A stretch of 43,794 nt of DNA from CAYLJO01 sp964383905. Lineage in GTDB: Bacteria; Acidobacteriota; Blastocatellia; Pyrinomonadales; Pyrinomonadaceae. Under the pieces are notes generated by a model. It was not told the DNA's origin. It searched no databases and was given only the letters and a program-made list of their open reading frames with translations. The translations under genes were made by a program, and so were the position numbers. This document shows, one piece after another, positions 33,682 to 41,474 of the stretch; the first letter of the stretch is position 1; every line of letters starts with the position of its first letter. Where the stretch lies: the NCBI GenBank assembly GCA_964383905.1, contig CAYLJO010000025.1, positions 1-43,794 of the forward strand. Reading direction: 5' to 3'.

Positions 33682-35427
33682 CTAACTGCTCGGCGCCGGC
33701 CGCCCGTGCCTGAAACCGCTCTTCAACGAAAATGCTAAAACCGCCAGGCTGATGGCGGCGCACGTTCCGACAAAGACATCGCCGTGCTTCGTGTAAAAAG
33801 TCTTTCCGCCCACGGCCCGGTTCACCGTCCAGGTGCGCACGGCCGGTCGGAAGCCTTCTGTTGCGTCCCTGACTTCGCCGCGCGGGCTGATGTAGGCGGT
33901 GATCCCCGTATTAGTGACGCGTACGACAGGGCGCCCGTTTTCCACGGCGCGAAAGACGGCGTTCGCCAGGTGCTGTCGCATCACCGGGGTCGGCCCCAGA
34001 TACCCGTCATTCGAAATGTTGATCAGCACATCCGCACCGGCGTCTGAAAACTTCCGCGCGATTGCCGGAAACGCCGACTCGAAACAGATGAAGACCCCGG
34101 CGCGCGCCTCGCCCAGCGGGACCAGCGGGTACTCCGCGCCCGGCGTGAAATCTCCGACCATCACCGGAATCAGATTCACCCCCGGCAGCCAGCGTGGCAG
34201 CGGCACGTACTCGCCGAACGGCAACAACCGAATCTTATCATATTGCGCGACCACACGACCGTCCTCATTGACCATCACGGCGGCGTTGTAAAAACCGTTG
34301 GCCGGCGCCGGCTCGAGCGAGTTGAATAGAAGCGAGGTCTGATTCCTGGCGTTAAAGCGCGCGACCATCTCACGAAACGCCGAGTCACGCGCGTATGTGA
34401 AGTTCATCGGCGACTCCGGCCAAATGACGATGCGCGGCTTGTCCAAACTCTTTCGCGGGCTGACAGCCTCCGCCCCGGGCTCTTGCCGGCCGTGGTCCCC
34501 ACTATTGTGTTGGCGTGCGGCTTCGATCTCACGCAGATTAGTCTCCCATTTGCGGAGCCTGCCGTCCCACTCGCGTAGCGCGCTCTCACTTAAAGACTGA
34601 TGGCGTTCGATCAGCGCCATACTCTCCGCGGCGGACCCGACCGGGTCCATCGGCACATTGGGCTGCACGGCGACGATGACCACCGCCGGCTCGCCCTGCC
34701 GCTTCAGGGCCGCATCTGACCACGAGCTTAGGTATGCCGCGAGCCCGACGGCGGTCACACCGGCCATGATGAAGGCTGCCGTCGCCGCGGCGCGTACGCT
34801 CTTTTGCAAAATCATATACGCGACCGTCGCGTTCACCGTGACGACTAAGAATCCGACCCCATAAACACCCCCCCAGTGCGCCGACTGGATCAGCGCCGGC
34901 ACGTAGGCTTGCGAGTAGCCGATGGCGTTCCACAACTGGCCGGTCACTCCGAGCCGCGCCCATTCCAGCGCCACCCACAGAAACGGTGCGGCGAAAATTG
35001 CGCGCACGCCACGGCGAGTGACGAGGCGCGCCAGCGCCGCACCGCACACCGCCGGAAACAGACCCAGTACAAGCGGACCGGGCGCGATCAGCGGGTACGC
35101 GACCCACGCCGGGATGCGACCATAGCGTACCATCGCGTACGTAATCCAGTAGCAGGAGCCGTAGAAAAAGAGCGCGCCCGTGAGCCACCCGAGCAGCAGG
35201 GAGCTGAAGACGCGCGGCCGGCGCGCGATAGCGACCAAAAGCGGCACAAGTCCAATCCAGGCGAGCGGCCAAAGGTTAAAATCGGGGAAAGAAAAGATGA
35301 GCAGCAAGGCCGACAGCGCGGCCAGTCCAACCTCAGCGAGCGTCGGCGCTTGCGTGCGAGCGTGTGCCCGCAGCCGCGTCAGGCGCCGTGGGCCGATCGG
35401 CGCGCTAAGGGAGATCGCGTCGTGCAT
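33682..35427 (-). CDS. lnt: apolipoprotein N-acyltransferase
   Basis: 581 residues, longer than the approximately 510 of the E. coli enzyme because of an inserted charged segment near residue 300. Seven to eight N-terminal transmembrane helices (ALSALLLIFSFPDFNLWPLAWIG onward) precede a nitrilase domain. The catalytic triad is visible: Glu in IVIWPESPMNFTY, Lys in YDKIRLLPFGEYVPLP, Cys in GVFICFESAFP. A final membrane helix closes the protein. Lnt adds the third acyl chain to lipoproteins in the inner membrane, implying an outer membrane. It lies 47 bases upstream of the prfB start and on its strand. Confidence 0.95.
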   Translation of the reverse strand: MHDAISLSAPIGPRRLTRLRAHARTQAPTLAEVGLAALSALLLIFSFPDFNLWPLAWIGLVPLLVAIARRPRVFSSLLLGWLTGALFFYGSCYWITYAMVRYGRIPAWVAYPLIAPGPLVLGLFPAVCGAALARLVTRRGVRAIFAAPFLWVALEWARLGVTGQLWNAIGYSQAYVPALIQSAHWGGVYGVGFLVVTVNATVAYMILQKSVRAAATAAFIMAGVTAVGLAAYLSSWSDAALKRQGEPAVVIVAVQPNVPMDPVGSAAESMALIERHQSLSESALREWDGRLRKWETNLREIEAARQHNSGDHGRQEPGAEAVSPRKSLDKPRIVIWPESPMNFTYARDSAFREMVARFNARNQTSLLFNSLEPAPANGFYNAAVMVNEDGRVVAQYDKIRLLPFGEYVPLPRWLPGVNLIPVMVGDFTPGAEYPLVPLGEARAGVFICFESAFPAIARKFSDAGADVLINISNDGYLGPTPVMRQHLANAVFRAVENGRPVVRVTNTGITAYISPRGEVRDATEGFRPAVRTWTVNRAVGGKTFYTKHGDVFVGTCAAISLAVLAFSLKSGFRHGRPAPSS

Positions 35428-35667
35428 GAATGGAGTTTAACAAAATACCGCCGGAGTCGTCTTCCCTCAGATGGTCCAAAGCTTACCTGTTGGGGACAGC
35501 GCCGGCAGTTTTCAGTGCTTTGGCCGGGTGGGGATGCCAAAACAGTTGACCGGCTTAAAGCCGATCGAATGTTCTACTTTGAGTGGTCACCTGAGAGCGG
35601 ACGGATGGGCGCAACGCGCGCGGCGCCGTGACCGGCGACGTAGTCTTCATAACTGATCCCAAACCGA

Positions 35668-35853
35668 TTATTTCGGGCAGGCGATGGTAGGGTCTTCACC
35701 CTTTACCGGACCTTCCTCTTCATTCGATTCATCCTCATCTTCCGGGTTGTATACCTCGTAACCTGTCGAGTCGTCGTAGTAATAGCTACCCGGCCTGCGC
35801 TCGGCGGGCGACGGTTCAGCCTGTTCGGGGGTATCATCTCTCCGCCCGCTCAT
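35668..35853 (-). CDS. small acidic hypothetical protein
   Basis: 61 residues, strongly acidic, with a tyrosine cluster (GSYYYDDSTGYEVYNPEDEDE) and no hydrophobic segment. ATG 35853 has CCGGAG ten bases upstream. I do not recognise a family. Low complexity and acidity suggest a disordered or nucleic-acid-mimic-like polypeptide, but this is only composition. It is divergent from the next rightward acidic protein at 35991. Confidence 0.45.
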   Translation of the reverse strand: MSGRRDDTPEQAEPSPAERRPGSYYYDDSTGYEVYNPEDEDESNEEEGPVKGEDPTIACPK

Positions 35854-35990
35854 GTGTTGTGAACTCCGGTGGATACGCTTGATAGTAGTATAATATTGTT
35901 AACCGAGAATTCACGCGTGGACGGCTCAAGATCTAAAAAATTTATCGGAGCGAAGGGCCCTCAAAAGGCTTGAAAGTGTTGGAATGATAG

Positions 35991-36317
35991 ATGAGTGAAG
36001 AAAACGATCTTTTTAACGACATTTCGGACGATGACGAATGGGAACCGGATGATCCGGCGGAAGAAGATTTCGAGGAAGATTCGCCGTTGACGCTGCGCAC
36101 CGTGCTGCTGATGAAGAACGACATGCTGGCTTTGTTAAGTATCAAGACCTCTCCCGAACGTGGTGTGATTGTTCGCGTAGACCCACGCCAGCCCGTCCCG
36201 GCGGCCAAGGAATATGATGATGTGGAATCAGCCCTCAAATGGTTCAACCGGAGCCTCGCGACAAGCAAGCGAAACGGCTGGTGCGTGGTCTACGACGGCG
36301 AGCCCTTATTCGGCTAG
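35991..36317 (+). CDS. hypothetical protein with acidic N-terminus
   Basis: 108 residues. The first 32 are extremely acidic (NDISDDDEWEPDDPAEEDFE). The rest, TLRTVLLMKNDMLALLSIKT through VVYDGEPLFG, looks like a compact alpha/beta domain with a conserved-looking WFNRSL and GWCVVYDGEP end. No family is recognised. A TATAAT at 35889-35894 could drive it. Together with the divergent 61-residue acidic protein it forms a pair of acidic small genes flanking one promoter region. Confidence 0.65.
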   Translation: MSEENDLFNDISDDDEWEPDDPAEEDFEEDSPLTLRTVLLMKNDMLALLSIKTSPERGVIVRVDPRQPVPAAKEYDDVESALKWFNRSLATSKRNGWCVVYDGEPLFG

Positions 36318-36400
36318 GCTGGACAATCCTGCGCACGGCGGTCCATTTTGTCCTGCAAGGCCAAAACGTTTGCTTACCTTCCGGTGAAAAGCGGCCTCCT

Positions 36401-36754
36401 TTACTTCCGGCCCCGGCCGCCCCCCTTCTTACTTGTAGAACCTTTCTTGGAAGCTTTGCCGCCCTTCTTTCCTGAAGCGGTAGCGCGGGTGCTTTTCTTC
36501 CCTGATCGTGCGCTTCGGACGCGCCTTCCCTTGCGGCCCTCACTCTCGATCTGGCCGCCGCTGGCCAGGTATTCGTAACTGCCGCGCACGACATTACGCG
36601 CCACGCCAAGAGTCTCGGCGAGTGTGCGTTCGCTCGGCAGCATGCTACCGGCTTCCAGTATACCGGTCTTGATCAGGCCGCCAAGCTGATCGGCGATCTG
36701 CTTGGTGAGCGATTCAGGCTTGTTCCGGCTGACACGGATATTTAGCTTCGCCAT
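36401..36754 (-). CDS. GntR-type winged-helix protein with histone-like basic tail
   Basis: 117 residues from ATG 36754, which has AAGGAGG six bases upstream. Residues 1-75 are a GntR winged helix-turn-helix: LTKQIADQLGGLIKTGILEAGSMLPSERTLAETLGVARN and YEYLASGGQIESE. There is no effector-binding domain. Instead the last 40 residues are a Lys/Arg/Gly/Ser-rich tail (KKSTRATASGKKGGKASKKG...), like histone H1 or Hc1-type proteins. It may bind DNA broadly as well as at an operator. Targets are unknown; thiE lies downstream in the opposite direction. Confidence 0.82.
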   Translation of the reverse strand: MAKLNIRVSRNKPESLTKQIADQLGGLIKTGILEAGSMLPSERTLAETLGVARNVVRGSYEYLASGGQIESEGRKGRRVRSARSGKKSTRATASGKKGGKASKKGSTSKKGGGRGRK

Positions 36755-37021
36755 CGGTATCCTCCTTACCTGGTGGCCCATTCTATGTAACCACAAAGGA
36801 AGCGTCAACAGATTTAGTAGCATGACAACGCGGCAGGAAACGGTCAACCGGCCCACGCCGGCGCAAGTAGTATAATTAATGAAGATCGGTTCAGACCGTG
36901 TGACGATTTCTTTGACGCGCGGCTGTGATGAACAGGCGCTTCAACGCTGCGAAGTAGATACTTATCGTGCAATTAGGATCGCTGATTCAGAATGAAGTAA
37001 ACTTCGCGTGAGCAATCTGAG
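36755..37021. other. intergenic region between divergent gntR-like gene and thiE
   Basis: 267 bases. A TATAAT at 36871-36876 (+) may be the thiE -10, but no consensus -35 stands 17 bases before it. A 38-residue rightward frame (36880-36996) exists without clear support. No TPP riboswitch core (CTGAGA with ACCTGATCT-type partner) was found. Confidence 0.4.
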
Positions 37022-37714
37022 GTGCCGTCGGAGACCCCTCTGGCGCTGTTTCGCTGGTCGGTAGATTTCTTCAGACCCGGGCGTTCAAATTTGCGAATCG
37101 CGCTGCCAAAGCTATATCCGATTACGGACGTCTGGCTTTCCGGGCTCTCGCATGCGGAGCAAGTCGCGCGCTTAAGCACGGGTGGCGCGACGCTCGTACA
37201 ACTGCGCGAGAAGTATCTTTCGCCGCGCGAGTTTTACCGGGAGGCGGAAACTGCCCTGCGCGTTGCGCGCAGACGAGGCGGGCGCCTGATCATCAACGAC
37301 CGCTCGGACATCGCGCTCGCCCTGCGCGCCGATGGCGTTCATCTGGGCCAGGATGATCCTCCGCCCGAAGCGGCACGAAGGCTGTTGGGCGAGCAGGCCA
37401 TTATCGGTTATTCCACCCACAACATCGAGCAGGTGAGGGAAGCGGCGCGCCTGCCCGTTGACTATGTCGCTCTCGGGCCTATCTTCGCTACTGCAACAAA
37501 GGAGAACCCTGACCCTGAGGTCGGCCTCAACTTGTTAGGCCATGCGCGCCGGTTGCTCGGCGGGATACCGCTCGTCGCCATCGGCGGCATCACCCGCGAA
37601 AATGCCCCCGAAGCAATTCATGCCGGGGCCGACTCTGTTGCCGTGATCAGCCTGCTACTGTCTCAGCCGACCAAAATAGAGTCGCTTACAAAGGATCTTC
37701 TCGCCATCCTTTAG
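37022..37714 (+). CDS. thiE: thiamine-phosphate synthase
   Basis: 230 residues if begun at GTG 37022; a TTG at 37091 (LRIALPKLYPITD) is the alternative and fits the family's N-terminus better. The TIM-barrel shows LYPITD, LVQLREK, LIINDRSDIALALRADGVHLGQDD, the phosphate loop YSTHNIEQV, DYVALGPIFATATKENPD and VAIGGIT. ThiE joins the hydroxymethylpyrimidine and thiazole phosphates into thiamine phosphate. No other thi gene is nearby. A terminator-like hairpin follows the stop. Confidence 0.93.
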   Translation: MPSETPLALFRWSVDFFRPGRSNLRIALPKLYPITDVWLSGLSHAEQVARLSTGGATLVQLREKYLSPREFYREAETALRVARRRGGRLIINDRSDIALALRADGVHLGQDDPPPEAARRLLGEQAIIGYSTHNIEQVREAARLPVDYVALGPIFATATKENPDPEVGLNLLGHARRLLGGIPLVAIGGITRENAPEAIHAGADSVAVISLLLSQPTKIESLTKDLLAIL

Positions 37715-37783
37715 CCTCTAAGTACAATAAATTCAACGCAAAACAGATTTTGCTTGCGTTTATTCGCGTTATACGCGACAATT

Positions 37784-37815
37784 AAAGGGCCGGTATCAAA
37801 TGCCGGCTCTTTCAA
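37784..37815 (+). terminator. probable terminator after thiE
   Basis: AAAGGGCCGG (37784-37793), loop TATCAAATG, CCGGCTCTTT (37803-37812), then TCAAG. One mismatch in a ten-base stem. The U-run is short, so efficiency is uncertain. It lies 70 bases past thiE and 84 before pilT. Confidence 0.5.
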
Positions 37816-37895
37816 GAGAGCAGCCATACCCACCCCGTGTGGCGTGCTTGGCCCCGACCGTTTCCGGCAATCCCAGATATGGAGTTCCACCCGGC

Positions 37896-39074
37896 ATGAG
37901 CTTCTTTGACCTGCCGCCCGTTATCGAGCGGATGTTGCTCGTCTCAGACAAAATCAGCGACCTTAATTTCTCCGTCGGGCAGATGCCGCAGGTGGAAATT
38001 AACGGCAAACTGACGCCCGTGCAGCCGCTCGGGCTGCAAAAGCTCACCCCGTACCAGACGGAAGTGATCGCGATGACGCTCCTGCAAGGCAACCGCGAAG
38101 CCGCCGAGCGCCTCGCGCACACGGGCACCGCCGACCTCAGCTATTCGCTCCCTTCGTGCGCTCGCTTCCGCGTTAACATCTTCCAGCAGCGGGGCGTTTA
38201 CTCCATCGTCATGCGCGTCATCCCGACTGAAATCCCCACCCTCAAGTCGCTCGGCCTGCCGCCGCAACTCTCCGACATCGCCGAGCTGCGCAACGGCATC
38301 GTGCTCCTCACCGGGCCGACCGGTTCCGGCAAGAGCTCGACGCTCGCCGCCGTGATAGACATCATTAACGAGACGAAGCACTACCACATCGTTACCATCG
38401 AAGACCCGATCGAGTACCTGCATACGCATAAAAGCTCGACGATCAACCAGCGCGAGGTCGGCCACGACACGAAAGATTTTCCTTCCGCGCTGCGCTCGGC
38501 GCTCCGCCAGGCGCCCAAGGTGATTCTGATCGGCGAGATGCGCGACTTCGAAACAACGGAAATCGCGCTCGAGGCGGCGGAGACCGGACACCTCGTGCTC
38601 TCCACGCTGCACACCATTGACGCGTCTAAAACGGTCGACCGAATCATCGGCCTGTACCCGAAAAATGAGGAGGCCGTCATCAGGACGCGGCTGGCGCAAA
38701 CTTTTCGCTACATCATCTCGCAGCGTCTGATCCCGCGCGCTGATAATGGCGGCCGCGTCGCGGCGGTCGAGATTCTGAGATCAAGCCCCCGCACGCGCCA
38801 GTATATCGAGGAGGGCGAGGAGGAAGGCAAATCGCTGCTCGACGCGATGCGTGACGGCAAGCTCGACGGGATGCAGGATTTCGACACGGTGATCAGGGAC
38901 ATGATCCAGCGCAAGGTGGTCAGCCTGGGAGACGGTCTCGCCTTTGCGACGAATCAACATAACCTCTTGCTCGGACTCAAGGGCCTCTCATCGTCGGAGG
39001 ATTTCATCCGCGCCGAAAGCGAGGCGGTCGGCGCGGTTTCCGGGTCCGGTTCTATGCTGAGCATGATCGAATAA
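37896..39074 (+). CDS. pilT: type IV pilus retraction ATPase, PilT/PilU type
   Basis: 392 residues from ATG 37896 (MSFFDLPPVIERML), with GGAG twelve bases upstream; the frame is open to 37800 but that part overlaps a terminator hairpin. The Walker A is GPTGSGKSSTLAAVID, the Asp box IVTIEDPIEYLH, Walker B LIGEMRDFETTEIALEAAETGHLV, the His box STLHTIDASKTVDRI. The PilT AIRNLIRE motif is replaced by DAMRDGKLDGMQDF, closer to PilU-like variants. It powers pilus retraction at the inner membrane. The zinc-ribbon gene starts five bases later, so both belong to one message. Confidence 0.9.
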   Translation: MSFFDLPPVIERMLLVSDKISDLNFSVGQMPQVEINGKLTPVQPLGLQKLTPYQTEVIAMTLLQGNREAAERLAHTGTADLSYSLPSCARFRVNIFQQRGVYSIVMRVIPTEIPTLKSLGLPPQLSDIAELRNGIVLLTGPTGSGKSSTLAAVIDIINETKHYHIVTIEDPIEYLHTHKSSTINQREVGHDTKDFPSALRSALRQAPKVILIGEMRDFETTEIALEAAETGHLVLSTLHTIDASKTVDRIIGLYPKNEEAVIRTRLAQTFRYIISQRLIPRADNGGRVAAVEILRSSPRTRQYIEEGEEEGKSLLDAMRDGKLDGMQDFDTVIRDMIQRKVVSLGDGLAFATNQHNLLLGLKGLSSSEDFIRAESEAVGAVSGSGSMLSMIE

Positions 39075-39079
39075 CGCTT

Positions 39080-39868
39080 ATGATTATTGTCTGTTCCAAT
39101 TGCTCGACACGTTTGCAGCTCGACGACGCAAAAGTCCCGTCGCGTCCATTCACCCTTCGCTGCCCGAAATGCCAGAACGCCATTAACGGGCAACCGCCGC
39201 CGAGCGCAAGCGATCACAGCGCCGTCGCCCTCGGCGACTCACCCGCGACTGAACTCCCACGCTTCGAGCAGCCCGATCATGCGCCGGCCTTCAAACCCAC
39301 AACCAACACGGGCGACCTCGGTGCGCCGTCAAACGCTGACGCGACGGATGCCAACGAATTAGTGCGCCTGCTGGCGGACCTGCTGCAACAGCGCAGCGGC
39401 CCGGAGGCGGACAAGCGCCGCGACGGAGAAAGTCACGGCCGGGGCAGGCGCCGCACGCTCGTGTGCGTTACGCCGGCGCATCGTGAGATGGTCGCGCGTA
39501 CGCTGGCGGGGCGTGCCTATGAAGTGTTCGTCGCAGAGAATACGACGCAGGCCATCGAAAGCCTGCGTGAAGAAGGCATGGACGTGGTGATCCTTGATCC
39601 GGAGTTTGATCAGGCGGAGCAGGGCGCGGCATTTATCGGCCGCGAAGTCAACGTCCTGCGGCCCGCGCAGCGCCGCCGCCTGTTCTTCGTCCACCTCTCA
39701 CCGGCGGTGCGCACCCTTGACGCGCACGTGGCCTTCCTCAACAACGTTAACCTGGTCGTCAATCATGCCGATATTGCCAACCTGCCCCGCACGCTTGAGC
39801 GCTCGATACGCGACCTGAACGAAATGTATAGTGACTTCAACACCGCGCTCAAGGTCGCGCCTCTTTAA
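39080..39868 (+). CDS. zinc-ribbon protein with receiver-like C-terminal domain
   Basis: 262 residues. Residues 1-38 are a zinc ribbon (MIIVCSNCSTRLQL, then FTLRCPKCQNAI), the MJ0042-type motif. A flexible linker of about 85 residues follows. Residues about 125-260 look like a response-regulator-type fold: RTLVCVTPAHREMVARTL, YEVFVAENTTQAIESLREEGMDVVILDPEF (the Asp of LDP could be the phospho-acceptor position), FVHLSPAVRTLDAHVAFLNNV. Acceptor-site residues are not all conserved, so it may be a degenerate receiver. Tight coupling to pilT suggests control of pilus retraction. No exact family name is offered. Confidence 0.75.
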   Translation: MIIVCSNCSTRLQLDDAKVPSRPFTLRCPKCQNAINGQPPPSASDHSAVALGDSPATELPRFEQPDHAPAFKPTTNTGDLGAPSNADATDANELVRLLADLLQQRSGPEADKRRDGESHGRGRRRTLVCVTPAHREMVARTLAGRAYEVFVAENTTQAIESLREEGMDVVILDPEFDQAEQGAAFIGREVNVLRPAQRRRLFFVHLSPAVRTLDAHVAFLNNVNLVVNHADIANLPRTLERSIRDLNEMYSDFNTALKVAPL

Positions 39869-39900
39869 TAGAGTTTACTCCCTGTCAATAGGTTGACGTC

Positions 39901-39952
39901 GCCGGATGTGGCTTGTAATCTTAAAGCTGTATCCGGCTATTTTTGTGTTTTG
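39901..39952 (+). terminator. intrinsic terminator after the pilT operon
   Basis: GCCGGAT...ATCCGGC outer stem (39901-39907 with 39931-39937), inner GGCTT/AAAGC pairing, then a run TATTTTTGTGTTTTG. It lies 33 bases past the stop of the receiver-like gene and has the form of a rho-independent terminator. Confidence 0.75.
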
Positions 39953-40142
39953 ACTCTCGCCAGGAGGCGGCAACCGTCTTGTGGTTGCAACAGGCGCGAT
40001 AAGATGTGGGCGGCGCGGCCGGCCGCCACCGGTTTGGACGGCGGCGGGCGTTGCGGTGAGTAACCCTTCGGTCATTACTGGCGGGGCCGTTTATTCATCC
40101 GTCTTCATGATTGATGATCAAACGACTACATGAACAAAACTT
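39953..40142 (+). other. leader of the CDF transporter gene, hairpin-rich
   Basis: About 190 bases between the terminator and the CDF start. Possible stems: GCAACC-GTCTTGT-GGTTGC (about 39968-39986), several GC-rich CGGCC/GGCCG pairings near 40010-40050, and AGTAA-CCCTTCGGTCA-TTACT (about 40058-40078). Metal-sensing RNAs occur before such exporters, but I could not match the NiCo (czcD) or Mn (yybP-ykoY) consensus. A plain long leader is equally possible. Confidence 0.35.
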
Positions 40143-41111
40143 ATGGCGCAAGCGATAGTCGAGGCGCAGGATGAGCACGGGCCGGCGCACGTACACAGGC
40201 ACGGCCGCGCATCGGGGGACCGTCGTCGCCTGAGTCTGGTCCTCTTGCTGACCTTTCTTTATATGATCGCCGAAGCGCTCGGCGGCTGGTGGACGGATTC
40301 GCTGGCGTTGCTCGCCGACGCCGGCCACATGCTGGCGGACGTGGCCGCGCTGGCGCTGGCGCTGGTCGCCGTGTGGTTCGGCGCGCGCCCCGCGACACCG
40401 AAAAAGACCTTCGGCTACTACCGGCTGGAGATTCTCGCCGCCCTCATCAACGGCGTCGCCTTAAGTGTGATCTCGCTGTTTATCTTGTACGAAGCGTACG
40501 GCCGCTGGGCCGCGCCGCCCGAAGTCAGAAGCGGGGCGATGACCGTGATCGCGGTGGGCGGCCTGATCGTCAACCTCGCGTGCGCCGCGATCTTGCACGG
40601 GGGCCACAAGGAGGATTTGAATATCCGCGGCGCGTGGCTGCACATCATGGGCGACGCGCTCGGTTCCGTCGGCGCAATCATCGCCGGCGTGCTGATGTCG
40701 CTGTACGGGTGGTACATGGCCGACCCCCTGTTCAGCGTGGTCATCAGTTTCCTGATCGTGTTGAGCTCATGGAACCTGATCCGCGAATCGACCAACGTGC
40801 TCCTCGAAGGCACGCCCGCGCACATCAACCTGGCGGCGGTCGAGGACTCAATACTCGAAACGATCGGCGTTAAAGACGTGCACGACCTTCACGTCTGGAC
40901 GATCACTTCAGGCCGCGAGGCGTTGAGCGCGCACGTGATCCACGCGGGAACGATCTCGCAGCCGGAGCTGTTGAAAGAGCTGCGCGTCAAGCTTCACGAC
41001 CGTTTCGGGGTCGATCATTTAACGATTCAAATGGAGACGCCAGAATTTGAGGACGAAGCATTCCATTTCTGCCATGCCGGCACGGCCTGTTTTCGTTCCG
41101 AACGGGAATAA
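40143..41111 (+). CDS. cation diffusion facilitator family metal exporter
   Basis: 322 residues. A His-rich start (HVHRHG), six transmembrane helices between about 30 and 215, and the paired metal-site motifs LLADAGHMLAD (helix II) and LHIMGDALGSVGAI (helix V), each with HxxxD. The C-terminal cytoplasmic domain (from about 225) has VKDVHDLHVWTITSGREALSAHVI and a DHLTIQME ending. This is the ZitB/CzcD group, normally zinc-proton antiporters at the inner membrane. The long GC-rich leader could hold regulation. The metallothionein gene 2.5 kb away makes a small metal-handling theme. Confidence 0.94.
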   Translation: MAQAIVEAQDEHGPAHVHRHGRASGDRRRLSLVLLLTFLYMIAEALGGWWTDSLALLADAGHMLADVAALALALVAVWFGARPATPKKTFGYYRLEILAALINGVALSVISLFILYEAYGRWAAPPEVRSGAMTVIAVGGLIVNLACAAILHGGHKEDLNIRGAWLHIMGDALGSVGAIIAGVLMSLYGWYMADPLFSVVISFLIVLSSWNLIRESTNVLLEGTPAHINLAAVEDSILETIGVKDVHDLHVWTITSGREALSAHVIHAGTISQPELLKELRVKLHDRFGVDHLTIQMETPEFEDEAFHFCHAGTACFRSERE

Positions 41112-41192
41112 GAATCAGGGACAGGCGTGAGGGGCCGGGGTATGCTTCGATCCGGCGCCCGGCCTCCAAACTACCGACATCCCTTTAACCTG

Positions 41193-41435
41193 ATGGAAAT
41201 CAGCCTCCTGCTCACACTGGATTTACGCGAACAGGCCGCGTTGCAGGCGGCACTCGTCACGCACGGCGCGCCGGATTCGCTGGTGACGCTGGCGCTGACG
41301 GGGGCGTGCCGGATCGGCACGCTCGACGAAGCGCGCAAGCTCCGGCGCTGGCTCGCGGACGCGCGCGCGGCCGGCGGTACGGATTTCGCTTCGCTCAACG
41401 TTATCGAACGCTCGCTTATACGCTTCGGCGTTTAA
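41193..41435 (+). CDS. hypothetical protein, helical
   Basis: 80 residues from ATG 41193 (MEISLLLTLDLREQAALQAAL). An upstream in-frame GTG at 41127 gives 102. The sequence is Ala/Leu/Arg-rich and predicted helical with no hydrophobic membrane segment (LVTLALTGACRIGTLDEARKL, then FASLNVIERSLIRFGV). No family is recognised. It lies between the CDF exporter and the LarA-like gene on the same strand; it may belong to the same transcript as either. Confidence 0.5.
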   Translation: MEISLLLTLDLREQAALQAALVTHGAPDSLVTLALTGACRIGTLDEARKLRRWLADARAAGGTDFASLNVIERSLIRFGV

Positions 41436-41474
41436 GATTTCGGCCCTATTCTTTCGGATAAAAAATTTGCCGGC

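Noticed and set aside
35471..35656. 61-codon rightward frame upstream of the acidic genes
   Set aside because: Arg-rich chance frame without start signal or family match.
36880..36996. 38-residue rightward frame upstream of thiE
   Set aside because: No ribosome site, no family and no sign of conservation; chance frame likely.
36755..37021. TPP riboswitch before thiE
   Set aside because: Conserved CTGAGA and partner elements are not found.
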